NCBI GenBank assembly: GCA_014584705.1
Contig: JACTMJ010000006.1
Span: 248,001-312,000, forward strand
Length of the DNA stretch: 64,000 nucleotides
DNA from: Acidobacteriota bacterium
GTDB lineage: Bacteria > Acidobacteriota > Terriglobia > Bryobacterales > Bryobacteraceae
Direction: 5' to 3'
The position numbers and the translations under genes are program-made. The notes under the pieces are model-generated. The model worked only from the letters and a program-made list of their open reading frames with translations. It was not told the DNA's origin and made no database searches. Position 1 is the stretch's first letter. Every line of letters begins with the position of its first letter. Positions 27,254-36,553 of the stretch are shown piece by piece.

Positions 27254-30200
27254 ATGACCAGGCCAATGGTAACGATCGATGGAAATGAAGCGGCGGCATA
27301 CGTCGCGCACCGGACGAACGAGGTGATCGCGATCTACCCGATCACGCCCTCTTCGAACATGGGCGAGTGGTCCGACGAATGGTCCGCGAAAGGAATCCCC
27401 AATATCTGGGGGAGCATTCCGCACGTTATGGCGATGCAGAGCGAGGGCGGCGCGGCGGGTGCGCTGCACGGTGCGCTGCAAGCCGGGGCGCTGGGGACGA
27501 CCTTCACGGCGTCCCAGGGCTTGCTGCTGATGATCCCCAATATGTTCAAGATTGCGGGCGAATTGACCTCGACCGTGATGCATGTTTCCGCCCGGACGGT
27601 GGCCACGCATGCCCTGAGCATCTTCGGCGACCATAGCGACGTGATGAGCTGCCGCACCACAGGCTGGGCGATGCTCTCGTCGAACAGCGTCCAGGAAGTG
27701 ATGGATATGGCACTCATCTCCCAGGCGGCGACGCTCGAAGCGCGAGTACCCTTCATTCACTTCTTTGACGGCTTCCGCACCTCCCACGAAGTGGCCAAGG
27801 TGGAGCAACTGACGCTCGACGATATGCGCGAAATGCTGCCGCAGGAACTGGTACACGCGCTGCGCGGGCGGGCAATGACGCCAGACAAGCCGGTGCTGCG
27901 GGGCACGGCGCAGAACCCGGACGTGTTCTTCCAGGCGCGGGAACGCTCGAATCCCTACTACGAGGCATGCGCGGGCATCGTGCAGAAGCAGATGGACCGC
28001 TTCGCCGCGATCGTCGGGCGTCAATACAAGCTGTATGAGTACATGGGCGCGCCCGACGCCACCGATGTTCTCATCATGATGGGCTCGGGCGCGGAAGCGG
28101 CCCAGGAATACGTGGAGCACGCCAACGAACGCGGCGCGAAACTCGGCCTGCTGAAAGTGCGCCTGTTCCGGCCTTTCTCCGTGGAGCATTTTGTCTCGGC
28201 ACTGCCGGCAACGGTAAGGAGCATTGCCGTACTCGACCGTACGAAAGAGCCCGGGGCAGCCGGGGAGCCCCTGTATACGGACGTGATGACGGCGTTAACG
28301 GAAGCCTACATGGCGGGCAAACTGCCCATGCCCGTGTTGCCCAAGGTAGCGGGCGGCCGCTACGGTCTCTCCAGCAAGGAGTTCACTCCCGCGATGGTGA
28401 AGGCCGTCTACGAGAATCTGCAAGCGGCGTCCCCGAAGAATCATTTCACGGTGGGCATCGTCGACGACGTTACCTTCAAGAGCCTTGATTTTGACCCCTC
28501 ATTCTCGACCGAGCACCCGGCCACGCACCGCGCGATGTTCTACGGGCTGGGCGCGGACGGCACGGTGGGCGCGAACAAGAACTCGATCAAGATCATCGGG
28601 GAAGATACCCCGAATTACGCGCAAGGCTATTTCGTCTACGATTCCAAGAAGTCGGGCGCAATGACCATCTCCCACTTGCGTTTCGGGCCGAAGCCGATCC
28701 ACTCGACCTATCTCGTGAAGGAGGCGGACTTCCTGGCCTGCCACCAGTTCCCGTTTGTCGAGAAGATCGACATGCTGGGTTCGCTGCGCGAGGGCGGCAC
28801 GTTCCTGCTGAACTGTCCGCTGCCGAAAGAGGAGGTCTGGAACAATCTGCCGCGGGAAGTGCAGCGCCAACTTATCGGCAAGAAGGTGAAGTTCTACGTG
28901 ATCGACGCCTACGATGTGGCCCGGGAAGCGGGCATGGGCGTGCGCATCAACACGATCATGCAGACGTGCTTCTTTGCGATCAGCGGCGTGCTGCCGCGCG
29001 AAGAGGCGATCGGCGCCATCAAAGCGGCCATCGAGAAGACTTACGGGAAGCGCGGCCGGAGCGTGGTGGAGAAGAACTTCGCAGCCGTGGATGCCACGCT
29101 CGCGCACCTCTATGAACTCGAGATCCCGGCGGAGGTGACGAGCAGTTTCGGCATGCGGCCCACGGTGCCGGAAGCGGCGCCGGATTTCGTCAAAGACGTA
29201 ACGGCGCGCATGATCGAGGGCAAAGGCGATTCGCTGCCGGTGAGCGCCATGCCGGGCGATGGCACGTTTCCTCTGGCCACGGCGCAATGGGAGAAGCGCA
29301 ACATCTCCCTGGAAATTCCGGTCTGGGATGAGGATATCTGCATCCAGTGCGGCAAGTGCGTGCTGGTGTGCCCGCACGCCGTGATCCGCAGCAAACTGGT
29401 GGAGCCGGAAGCGTTAAAGGACGCGCCCCCCACCTTCAAAACCTATGAAGCGAAATGGAAAGATTTCAAGCATCTGCGCTACTCGCTGCAAGTGGCGCCG
29501 GAAGATTGCACGGGCTGCACGCTGTGCGTGGAAGTCTGCCCGGTGAAGAGCAAGACCGACGTGAAGCACAAGGCCATCAACATGGCCCCGCAGCCTCCGA
29601 TTCGAGAGCAGGAGAGCCGGAACTGGGACTTCTTCCTGACGCTGCCGGAGTTCTCCCGCGACAAGCTGAACACGAAACTCGTGAAGGATATTCAGATCCT
29701 TCAGCCGCTGTTTGAATTCTCGGGCGCTTGCACCGGATGCGGCGAGACGCCGTACGTGAAACTTCTGACGCAGTTGTTCGGAGACCGGGCGCTGATCGCC
29801 AACGCCACGGGTTGCTCGTCTATCTACGGCGGGAACCTGCCCACGACACCCTACACCGTGAACAGCGAAGGACGCGGCCCCACGTGGTCAAACTCGCTGT
29901 TTGAAGACAACGCGGAGTTCGGCCTGGGGCTGCGGCTGGCCGTCGACAAACAGACGGAGTACGCGCGGGAACTGCTGCACCAACTGCGGGGGATCGTTGG
30001 AGAAGATCTTGCGCGGGCGGCGCTCGAAGCGGACCAAAGCGAAGAGACGGGTGTGTTCGCGCAGCGCGAGCGCGTGGAGAAGATCCGGGAACGGCTGCAA
30101 GGGGTGCAAACGCCCGCGGCGAAGGACCTGAAAGCGCTCGCCGACAACCTGGTGAAGCGCTCCGTGTGGATTGTGGGCGGCGACGGATGGGCCTACGACA

Positions 30201-30883
30201 TCGGCTTTGGCGGACTCGACCACGTGATCTCCACGGGTCGCAACGTGAACATCCTGATCCTCGATACCGAGGTCTATTCGAACACCGGCGGCCAAAGCTC
30301 CAAGGCCACCCCGCGGGGAGCGGTAGCCAAGTTTGCCTCTGGGGGCAAGGTGACCGGGAAGAAGGACCTGGGACTGATGGCGATGGACTATGGCTCCGTC
30401 TATGTCGCGTCCGTGGCCATGGGGTCGAACGATTCGCAGACCCTCAAGGCGTTCCTCGAAGCGGAAGCCTACGATGGGCCCTCGATCATCATCGCTTACT
30501 CGCACTGCATCGCGCACGGCTACGATCTGTCCCACGGGCTTGATCAGCAGAAGTACGCGGTGGATTCGGGCTACTGGCCGCTCTACCGCTATAATCCCCT
30601 GCTGGTTGCACAGGGAAAGAACCCGCTGCAGCTCGATTCGAGAGATCCGAAGATCCCGCTGCGGCAGTACATCCAGAACGAGGCGCGCTACACGATGCTG
30701 ATGCGCTCCAACCCGGAAGCGGCGGAAGCATTCCTGAAGACTTCGCAGAAAGACATCGAGGTTCGCTGGAAGCGTTACAAGCATCTGGCATCGATGGAAT
30801 ACGGATTGCCCGCGGAAGAAGCACCGCCCGAACCCACGCCTTCCACCCCCGCGGAAGTAGCCGCGCAGAAGGGAGCCGAGTAA
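27254..30883 (+). CDS. nifJ: Pyruvate:ferredoxin (flavodoxin) oxidoreductase
   Basis: A 1209-residue single-chain enzyme that converts pyruvate and CoA to acetyl-CoA and CO2 and reduces ferredoxin or flavodoxin. The start at 27254 follows AAGGGA; an in-frame TTG upstream has no site. Domains in order: pyrimidine-binding domain I (AIYPITPSSNMGEW); CoA-binding and gamma-type domains in the first 600 residues; a two-cluster ferredoxin domain with CIQCGKCVLVCP (about 696-707) and CTGCTLCVEVCP (about 751-762); a third-cluster Cys pair in CTGCGE near 825; and the TPP/Mg segment GDGWAYDIGFGG then NTGGQSSK near 975-1020. The length fits bacterial full-length NifJ. It is followed after four bases by a dihydroorotate-dehydrogenase-like gene. 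Confidence 0.96.
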   Translation: MTRPMVTIDGNEAAAYVAHRTNEVIAIYPITPSSNMGEWSDEWSAKGIPNIWGSIPHVMAMQSEGGAAGALHGALQAGALGTTFTASQGLLLMIPNMFKIAGELTSTVMHVSARTVATHALSIFGDHSDVMSCRTTGWAMLSSNSVQEVMDMALISQAATLEARVPFIHFFDGFRTSHEVAKVEQLTLDDMREMLPQELVHALRGRAMTPDKPVLRGTAQNPDVFFQARERSNPYYEACAGIVQKQMDRFAAIVGRQYKLYEYMGAPDATDVLIMMGSGAEAAQEYVEHANERGAKLGLLKVRLFRPFSVEHFVSALPATVRSIAVLDRTKEPGAAGEPLYTDVMTALTEAYMAGKLPMPVLPKVAGGRYGLSSKEFTPAMVKAVYENLQAASPKNHFTVGIVDDVTFKSLDFDPSFSTEHPATHRAMFYGLGADGTVGANKNSIKIIGEDTPNYAQGYFVYDSKKSGAMTISHLRFGPKPIHSTYLVKEADFLACHQFPFVEKIDMLGSLREGGTFLLNCPLPKEEVWNNLPREVQRQLIGKKVKFYVIDAYDVAREAGMGVRINTIMQTCFFAISGVLPREEAIGAIKAAIEKTYGKRGRSVVEKNFAAVDATLAHLYELEIPAEVTSSFGMRPTVPEAAPDFVKDVTARMIEGKGDSLPVSAMPGDGTFPLATAQWEKRNISLEIPVWDEDICIQCGKCVLVCPHAVIRSKLVEPEALKDAPPTFKTYEAKWKDFKHLRYSLQVAPEDCTGCTLCVEVCPVKSKTDVKHKAINMAPQPPIREQESRNWDFFLTLPEFSRDKLNTKLVKDIQILQPLFEFSGACTGCGETPYVKLLTQLFGDRALIANATGCSSIYGGNLPTTPYTVNSEGRGPTWSNSLFEDNAEFGLGLRLAVDKQTEYARELLHQLRGIVGEDLARAALEADQSEETGVFAQRERVEKIRERLQGVQTPAAKDLKALADNLVKRSVWIVGGDGWAYDIGFGGLDHVISTGRNVNILILDTEVYSNTGGQSSKATPRGAVAKFASGGKVTGKKDLGLMAMDYGSVYVASVAMGSNDSQTLKAFLEAEAYDGPSIIIAYSHCIAHGYDLSHGLDQQKYAVDSGYWPLYRYNPLLVAQGKNPLQLDSRDPKIPLRQYIQNEARYTMLMRSNPEAAEAFLKTSQKDIEVRWKRYKHLASMEYGLPAEEAPPEPTPSTPAEVAAQKGAE

Positions 30884-30887
30884 CACC

Positions 30888-31895
30888 GTGAATACCGAAA
30901 CCACATACCTTGGTCTGCGCCTGAAGAACCCGCTGGTGGCGTCCGCATCGCCCCTTTCGAGAGATCTCGACCATATCCGCCACATGGAAGACGAGGGGGC
31001 GGCGGCGGTGGTGTTCTATTCGCTGTTCGAAGAGCAGATCACCGCCGAGAATGAGAGCCTCGACGATTTCATGTCTCTCACGGAGGGGTTCAACGCGGAG
31101 GCGAATTCCTACTTTCCGGAGATGGAGAGCTACAACCGCGGCCCGGACGGCTACCTGGAGCACATCGCAGCGGCAAAGGCGGCGGTGGAGATTCCGGTGA
31201 TCGCCAGCCTGAACGGGATCTCGCCGGGGGGCTGGGTGAGCTATGCCCGGCTGATGGAAGAGGCGGGCGCGGACGCGCTGGAGCTGAATATCTTCCTGGT
31301 TCCCACGGACCTCGATTGCTGCGCGGAAACAGTGGAGAAGACCTACGTCGAGATCGTCCGCGAAGTGCGGAAGACCATCCGCATTCCGCTGGCGGTGAAA
31401 CTCGCGCCGTACTTCAGTTCCATGGGTAATCTGGCGCGGCGTTTAGACGAAGCGGGGGCAAACGCGCTGGTGCTGTTCAACCGCTTCTACCAGCCGGACT
31501 TCGATCTGGAAGCGCTCGAAGTGGTGCCAAGTCTCAACCTCAGCACCCCCGAGGAACTGCGGCTGCGCTTGCACTGGACCGCGTTGCTCTACGGCCGGAT
31601 CAAAGCGGATATCGCCGTGACCGGCGGGGTGCATACGTCTCACGACGTGATCAAGAGCATGATGGCCGGCGCTAAGGTCGCCTGCATGACAAGCGCCCTG
31701 CTGCGGCATGGCATCGGCTACCTTCCGCGGGTGCTCGACGGCATCGATGAGTGGATGACGGAACGGGAGTACACCTCCATCGAGGAGATGCAGGGTTCAA
31801 TGAGCCAGCGTTCCGTCGCGGACCCCGGAGCGTTTGTGCGGGCAAACTATATGAAGGTGCTGCAGAGCTATACGCTGCGGCCTCGCGCCATTTAG
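30888..31895 (+). CDS. Dihydroorotate-dehydrogenase-like FMN protein coupled to nifJ
   Basis: A 335-residue FMN TIM-barrel protein starting with GTG four bases after the nifJ stop; an AGGGAG in the end of nifJ serves as ribosome binding site. Family features are YLGLRLKNPLVASASPLS, IASLNGISPGGWVSYARLMEEAGADALELNI, IPLAVKLAPYFSSMGNLARRLDEAGANALVLFNRFY, and the FMN-phosphate end AVTGGVHTSHDVIKSMMAGAKVACMTSALL. Genuine dihydroorotate dehydrogenases carry a catalytic Cys or Ser in a loop that I do not see clearly here. The close pairing with nifJ is seen in several phyla, so a redox role linked to ferredoxin is more likely than pyrimidine synthesis. The substrate is unknown. Confidence 0.85.
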   Translation: MNTETTYLGLRLKNPLVASASPLSRDLDHIRHMEDEGAAAVVFYSLFEEQITAENESLDDFMSLTEGFNAEANSYFPEMESYNRGPDGYLEHIAAAKAAVEIPVIASLNGISPGGWVSYARLMEEAGADALELNIFLVPTDLDCCAETVEKTYVEIVREVRKTIRIPLAVKLAPYFSSMGNLARRLDEAGANALVLFNRFYQPDFDLEALEVVPSLNLSTPEELRLRLHWTALLYGRIKADIAVTGGVHTSHDVIKSMMAGAKVACMTSALLRHGIGYLPRVLDGIDEWMTEREYTSIEEMQGSMSQRSVADPGAFVRANYMKVLQSYTLRPRAI

Positions 31896-31941
31896 CGCCG
31901 CGCCTGCTCACTTTGGCCGGCTCACTTTGTCAAGAATTGGG

Positions 31942-31987
31942 ACGGGCTCTTCATTCGAGGACACTGTGCCCGGAATGAAGAGCCCGT
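31942..31987. repeat. Perfect 15-bp inverted repeat between convergent genes
   Basis: ACGGGCTCTTCATTC (31942-31956) is exactly repeated in inverse at 31973-31987, with a 16-base loop. It lies 46 bases after the stop of the dihydroorotate-dehydrogenase-like gene. No T run follows on the plus strand, so it could stabilise the 3' end of the nifJ message or be a dispersed repeat. Confidence 0.55.
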
Positions 31988-32002
31988 TCGATGGCAGCAA
32001 CT

Positions 32003-32032
32003 AAAAAAACGCCCAGGCGTTGCCGCCTGGGC
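32003..32032 (-). terminator. Intrinsic terminator for the FecR-domain gene
   Basis: On the minus strand GCCCAGGCG pairs with CGCCTGGGC across a four-base loop, followed by one G and seven T residues. This is a textbook intrinsic terminator, about 115 bases beyond the stop of the gene that ends at 32149. Confidence 0.85.
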
Positions 32033-32148
32033 CGCAAGGTTGATTTCTGATAGGGAGACCAGTATCAACCCTGAATCAGTTGAAAAGCCACCTACTGGAT
32101 AAGGCGAGATTCACCGGAAAACAGGGCCACCGATTCTCCAAAAAAATT

Positions 32149-35121
32149 CTAGTTTCGTCCGCCGCGGCCTCCGCCTCCCCGGGAGACGCTGCCGCCACCG
32201 CCGCCTCTCGAAGAGCCTCCGCTGCCACCGCGAGAGATGCTCGCTCCGCCACCACGGGAAAACGAACCGCCGGAAGACATTCCCCGCGAAGATCCGCCTA
32301 TGTACCCGCCATACGAGCCCGAACTACGCGAAGGCGCACTGTACGAAGGGGCGCTCGAGCGGGATCCGCCCGAGTAAACACGGCGCGAAGGGGCAGACCA
32401 GGAACCACGGGAAGATTCGCCCGAAGACGATCTGGGAACCGAATATCCTTCCGACGATGAGCGCGAACGCGCGCCGAAGCTACCGTAGCTTCGGTCGCTC
32501 GAAGAGTTGCTGCGGGAGTTGCGGTAAGCGTCCTGGGTGCCAGTGTTCACGGAACCACGGTAGCCGGCGGAGCGGTCCATGCTGGAAGCGCTTCCCCGCC
32601 CCGCGAAGGCGTCGCGATCCTGGGAATTTCGCATGGAGGATACCGCGGACCGGCCGCTGGAACTGCTGGAGCGCGTGGCGGGTTCGCCGTAGGCCTCAAA
32701 GCCGGAGGCGGCGCCTCCCTCGAAGCGCCGCCAATTGGAACTGTCGACACTGCTCCGGTTCGTACCGCCCCTGCCAGAGGCGGCACCTCGCCCGCCCTCG
32801 GATCCCGAGGATCTTCCGCCGGAGGACCCTCCGCTACGCTCCCGCACAATCGAGGGACTTACGCGAAGCCGCTCCTGGCTGGATCCGGAAGACCCGCGGC
32901 CATATCCCGATTCCTGCCGGGACTCCCGTGCCGAGCCTTGCGAACTCCGTGAGAAGGCATCCTGCGAGCCGCTCCGGGATCCGCGAGAAAAGCTATCCGC
33001 CTCCGCGCGGCTGCTGCCTCTGGAAGAGGTAACACCGCTTTGGCGGGAGGAGCTAGAATCCTGAGATCCGCCGCTTCGCCCGAAGCTTCTCCACCCGCTG
33101 CCGCTATCCGTTCGGCCGCTTTCGACGGCACGTTGGGATCCGCGGGAGCTGTAACTCGAGGAGTTCCCCGCCTCGGACCGCGGATTGGAAGCGGCATCGC
33201 TCGACCGCGAGGTCGACTGGCCGCGACCAACCGGTTCTCCGAAACGACGCCAACCGGAACTCTCCGCGGAGCTTGCGCCTCGCGTGCTCGTCCCGCTGCC
33301 GCCGATTGCGGAGTCAGATGCTCCCCGGCCGGATCTTGCCGAGTTGCCCGCATCGCGGTTCACCGGCTCCCCAAACCGCCGCCAGCCGCCGCGATCCGAG
33401 GAGGAATCCTGGCTCAGAGCGGAACCGCGCTGGGGAACGGTGGATGTGCCACCGCGGCCCGTATCGGCCACGCGCCCGGCATCGGAAGCACCGCGTCCAG
33501 TGCCGCCGGTCGCCGCATCCGCCGCGCCGCGACCAACCGTGGCGGTTCTGCCCGAGGCGTCGCCGCGCCCCGCCGTTTCGGCACGCCCGAAGCCGCCGGA
33601 AGCCGCATCCCCCCGAGAGACGCTACCCGTACGTGTGCTGGCTCCATTCGCGCTCTCACCTCGCCCGAACGTCTGCTGCCGCATCTGTTCCATCGCGGTG
33701 CGCTGCGCATCAAAGCTCGGCCGCTCCGCACGGCTTACCGGCGTGCGCGAGTAGAACTGCCTGCCTTCCGTCTGCTGCAGACGGCTGGCAACTTCTCCAC
33801 GGTTGACGGCGCGGCCGCTGTATTGCAGGCTGCCCCGGTCCGGCGCCACCGGGAGATTGCCTCGCACGATGTTGCCGCTGCGCAGCGATGCCGCGCTCAT
33901 CTGGACCGGATTTACGCTGGCACCACGACGAAAAGATTCGCCTGTCACCACCGTAACCCCGTTGTTGACACGAGCATTGCGGTACACGTTGGTGATGTTC
34001 ACGTTGTTGACGATGTTCACGCTGTTGTCGATATAGGTGCGGTTATTTCGCCAGCCGCCGCCATACCAGCGGTTCCAGCCGCCGCCCCACCAGTGATGGA
34101 ACGGCTCATACGGAGCGAGCGGCACCCAGCCGACGTTGCCGAAGCCGAAGCCAATACCTACGCTCCCGATGTTGAAGCCCACGAAGCCCACTACCGCGGG
34201 GGCATAGTAGTGACGCATGCGTCCACCGGGCCACCAGCACCAGCCAATACCAGGGCTGTTGAACCAACGTCCGTAGTGATACGGCGCCCACCCCCAGGGG
34301 TCGTAGCTCATCCACGTCCAACCGTAGTAGTCAGCCCACACCCAGCGGCCAGAGCGGTAAGGCGCCCAGCCAACTGCCACCCGGGGCCGCCACACATATC
34401 CGTAAGGCGCGACATTCACCCAGCCGCCGTAGGCATCGAGGTCATACGCACCGGGGATGCTGCGATCCACGTACTGGTAGGATTCGCTCCTGCGAATCAT
34501 ACGGTCACGGTCCCGGTTCCAATCGTCGAAGTCATCCTCGCGGAGCTTGGCGACGGTCTGGAACTCAGGATTCGATGCGTCTCCGCGCACCAGCATCGTT
34601 TGATTCTTCCCCAGACGCTGCACGCCACTCGGGGAATAAATCTCGGCCTGGCCATCGCGCACGGAAATCTCCGTCGTGCCATCCGGAGAGACGGAAACAC
34701 GATAGTTCCCTTTTCGCGTCGGCCGCACCGAGATGCTCGGGGTGTTCACCTCCACCTCGGAGTCATAATCCTCGACGCGGCTGAAGCTGACCGTACCTTC
34801 CGCCACGGCGATCAGATAACGATCCGGCTTCAATTCCTGCATGCGCAGTTCCGCGTTGGGCGCCAAGCGGACGAAATGGGCATAATCAAACTGCACTTCG
34901 GCGCGGGAACCGGGGCCCGTCAGGATGCGGTCTCCCGTGACGAGCGGCGCGTTGATGGCCGCTTCGGTAAGATCGCCGGAATCCCCGCGCGCAATCGTGA
35001 CGTCCCCTCGCAGGAAACTCACGCGCGCCACGCCATTGCCTGCGTCGGTCTGTGCCCAGACGCTAAAGGCGAGCAGTGCCAAGCCGGAAAGAACTCGAGT
35101 CAGTTGGTTCGTGCGCTTCAT
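32149..35121 (-). CDS. FecR-domain exported protein with Trp/Tyr-rich middle and long Ser/Arg/Gly tail
   Basis: A 990-residue protein starting at 35121 after GGAGGTG. Residues 1-24 are a signal peptide. Residues about 40-160 form a FecR domain (GVARVSFLRGDVTIARG, ITGPGSRAEVQF-like segment, VEVNTPSISVRP). Residues about 215-350 are extremely rich in Trp, Tyr and Gly (WAPYRSGRWVWADYYGWTW) and resemble DUF6600. Residues 355-390 are Asn-rich. From about 450 to the end the chain is low-complexity Ser/Gly/Arg, ending SRGGGGRGGRN. There is no transmembrane anchor in the tail. A surface or extracellular polymer-binding role is inferred from composition. The tail is probably disordered and strongly basic. 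An intrinsic terminator follows at 32003. Confidence 0.85.
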   Translation of the reverse strand: MKRTNQLTRVLSGLALLAFSVWAQTDAGNGVARVSFLRGDVTIARGDSGDLTEAAINAPLVTGDRILTGPGSRAEVQFDYAHFVRLAPNAELRMQELKPDRYLIAVAEGTVSFSRVEDYDSEVEVNTPSISVRPTRKGNYRVSVSPDGTTEISVRDGQAEIYSPSGVQRLGKNQTMLVRGDASNPEFQTVAKLREDDFDDWNRDRDRMIRRSESYQYVDRSIPGAYDLDAYGGWVNVAPYGYVWRPRVAVGWAPYRSGRWVWADYYGWTWMSYDPWGWAPYHYGRWFNSPGIGWCWWPGGRMRHYYAPAVVGFVGFNIGSVGIGFGFGNVGWVPLAPYEPFHHWWGGGWNRWYGGGWRNNRTYIDNSVNIVNNVNITNVYRNARVNNGVTVVTGESFRRGASVNPVQMSAASLRSGNIVRGNLPVAPDRGSLQYSGRAVNRGEVASRLQQTEGRQFYSRTPVSRAERPSFDAQRTAMEQMRQQTFGRGESANGASTRTGSVSRGDAASGGFGRAETAGRGDASGRTATVGRGAADAATGGTGRGASDAGRVADTGRGGTSTVPQRGSALSQDSSSDRGGWRRFGEPVNRDAGNSARSGRGASDSAIGGSGTSTRGASSAESSGWRRFGEPVGRGQSTSRSSDAASNPRSEAGNSSSYSSRGSQRAVESGRTDSGSGWRSFGRSGGSQDSSSSRQSGVTSSRGSSRAEADSFSRGSRSGSQDAFSRSSQGSARESRQESGYGRGSSGSSQERLRVSPSIVRERSGGSSGGRSSGSEGGRGAASGRGGTNRSSVDSSNWRRFEGGAASGFEAYGEPATRSSSSSGRSAVSSMRNSQDRDAFAGRGSASSMDRSAGYRGSVNTGTQDAYRNSRSNSSSDRSYGSFGARSRSSSEGYSVPRSSSGESSRGSWSAPSRRVYSGGSRSSAPSYSAPSRSSGSYGGYIGGSSRGMSSGGSFSRGGGASISRGGSGGSSRGGGGGSVSRGGGGRGGRN

Positions 35122-35769
35122 CGTGCACCTCCGCTGCTACAAATACACACCGGTTAGTGCAATCCGCTTACCAAACATCAACCTATTCATTTATCGAGGT
35201 TTTGGGAACGAGACGGCAATTCGGGGCTGGTGGATTTCCACCACCCTGGTTCTGAACACCAAGGCCGCGGCCGATCGAACATTGCGCTGGTTGCAATTAT
35301 TAGAGGTCATGGGAAGCACCGAGGGACGACCCCGAACTGAAACTAATAGTACCAATTGACCCTTTCCACACTGCCCGCCTCGGGATTCCCCGCTACGATT
35401 CTGTTCTAGTACATTCGTACCGGGCGGCATAGATCTAGCACCGGGATACTATCGTAATCAATATCTTTATTTTCAGATACTTACACAAACAAACCTTGTT
35501 CAACGGGCAGTTTCGTGAGGAGAATCCGGATCGACAGGTCGCAAGGATCGACCTTCTCCTTAGAACCATCTCAGGGGATCCTCTTATTGTCGTTCTGCTG
35601 GTTCAAATCTAACCTACAAGTGCGACCTAGATCGGAAGATCAATTCCGAGGATCAAGACTCCAAGGATAGATTTGGCGCACACCAAAGCTACTTAGGCCG
35701 CATCGGGAGAAATCGGCAAGGAGTTCGAGTGTACGGAGAAAGACGCCAAGTGCGAGATTGCGAGGAACT
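35122..35769. other. AT-richer intergenic stretch, no gene seen
   Basis: This region separates divergent genes and is clearly richer in A+T around 35440-35510 than its surroundings. A small hairpin (TGGTGG, ATTT, CCACCA at 35228-35243) is present. A sequence near 35605 resembles a tRNA T loop, but the stems do not form. Promoters for both flanking genes must lie here; none is clear enough to place. Confidence 0.45.
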
Positions 35770-36423
35770 ATGAAGCGCTACGTATTTGCGCTCCTATGGA
35801 TGCTGATGGTGAGCACGGCATCGGCGGGTGTGATCTTCTCAGAAGATTTTGAGGGAGGCTTGGGCAGGAATGTCATCTCCGCCGGCCTGATCGACGGCAC
35901 GGTGTTCGAAGTCGTCTCCGGCAATGTGGACCACATTAAGGACGATTCGAGTCCCGCGAATCCCTATGCAGTCATGTGCGGCGCGGGAGGATCCTGCATC
36001 GATACGACGGGCTCAAGGAGCCGGGGAGAAATTCGAAGCATCGTGGAGATCAATTTCCTGCCCGGGTACTATTATTTAAGCTTCAGCCTGCAGGGCTGGA
36101 AGGATTTCAACAACCTCACCGCCAGCGCCAATATCCAGGTGATCCTGCCGGGCTTGGTGGACCAGGTCTTTTCCCGAAACGGTGCACAAGGGCCGTATGG
36201 TATCGAAAGGATTGAGTTCTTCGTGGATGCTCCGCAGAACCTGAAGCTCACGTTCCGCGATCTCGGCGGGAGTGCCGGCTATGCGGGGGCGATTCTGGAT
36301 GATGTGGAGATCGGCACGTCTACTCCCGAACCCTCTTCGATGCTGCTGATCCTTCCGGCGTTGGGTGTGCTGGCGGCGTTACGCCGTCGGACTTTACGCA
36401 AAGAGTGTGTGCGCGCGGCTTAG
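35770..36423 (+). CDS. PEP-CTERM sorting-signal protein
   Basis: A 217-residue secreted protein. The ATG at 35770 follows a GAGGA site and opens a signal peptide (KRYVFALLWMLMVSTASA). The mature part is a beta-rich domain of unknown family with one disulfide-capable Cys pair (VMCGAGGSCID). The C terminus has the PEP-CTERM layout: a PEP motif in STPEPSSM, a hydrophobic helix (LLILPALGVLAAL) and an Arg cluster (RRRTLRK). Such proteins are processed by an exosortase and released or linked to exopolysaccharide. No exosortase or PEP-CTERM polysaccharide gene is in this window. It is probably monocistronic. Confidence 0.85.
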   Translation: MKRYVFALLWMLMVSTASAGVIFSEDFEGGLGRNVISAGLIDGTVFEVVSGNVDHIKDDSSPANPYAVMCGAGGSCIDTTGSRSRGEIRSIVEINFLPGYYYLSFSLQGWKDFNNLTASANIQVILPGLVDQVFSRNGAQGPYGIERIEFFVDAPQNLKLTFRDLGGSAGYAGAILDDVEIGTSTPEPSSMLLILPALGVLAALRRRTLRKECVRAA

Positions 36424-36553
36424 TCAAGCGGCACTGGAAACACGGTGCCGCAGGCTTTGCGTCTCTCCTGGTTGAACGCCCTGCTCCGGAGACTCCTCTC
36501 CGGGGTGGGGCGTTCGATTGTGAGCAGCCTGTACAATGGGAAACAGAGATCCC

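Noticed and set aside
33040-35157. 705-codon plus-strand open frame
   Set aside because: It mirrors the low-complexity FecR protein gene and is a product of its Ser/Arg/Gly codons. The minus strand has the signal peptide, ribosome site and terminator.
35590-35625. T-loop-like sequence GGTTCAAATC suggesting a tRNA
   Set aside because: The T stem does not pair and no anticodon or acceptor stem can be folded at the right distance.
36477-36511. CCGGAG/CTCCGG hairpin after the PEP-CTERM gene as a terminator
   Set aside because: The stem is only six bases with mismatched extension and there is no T run.
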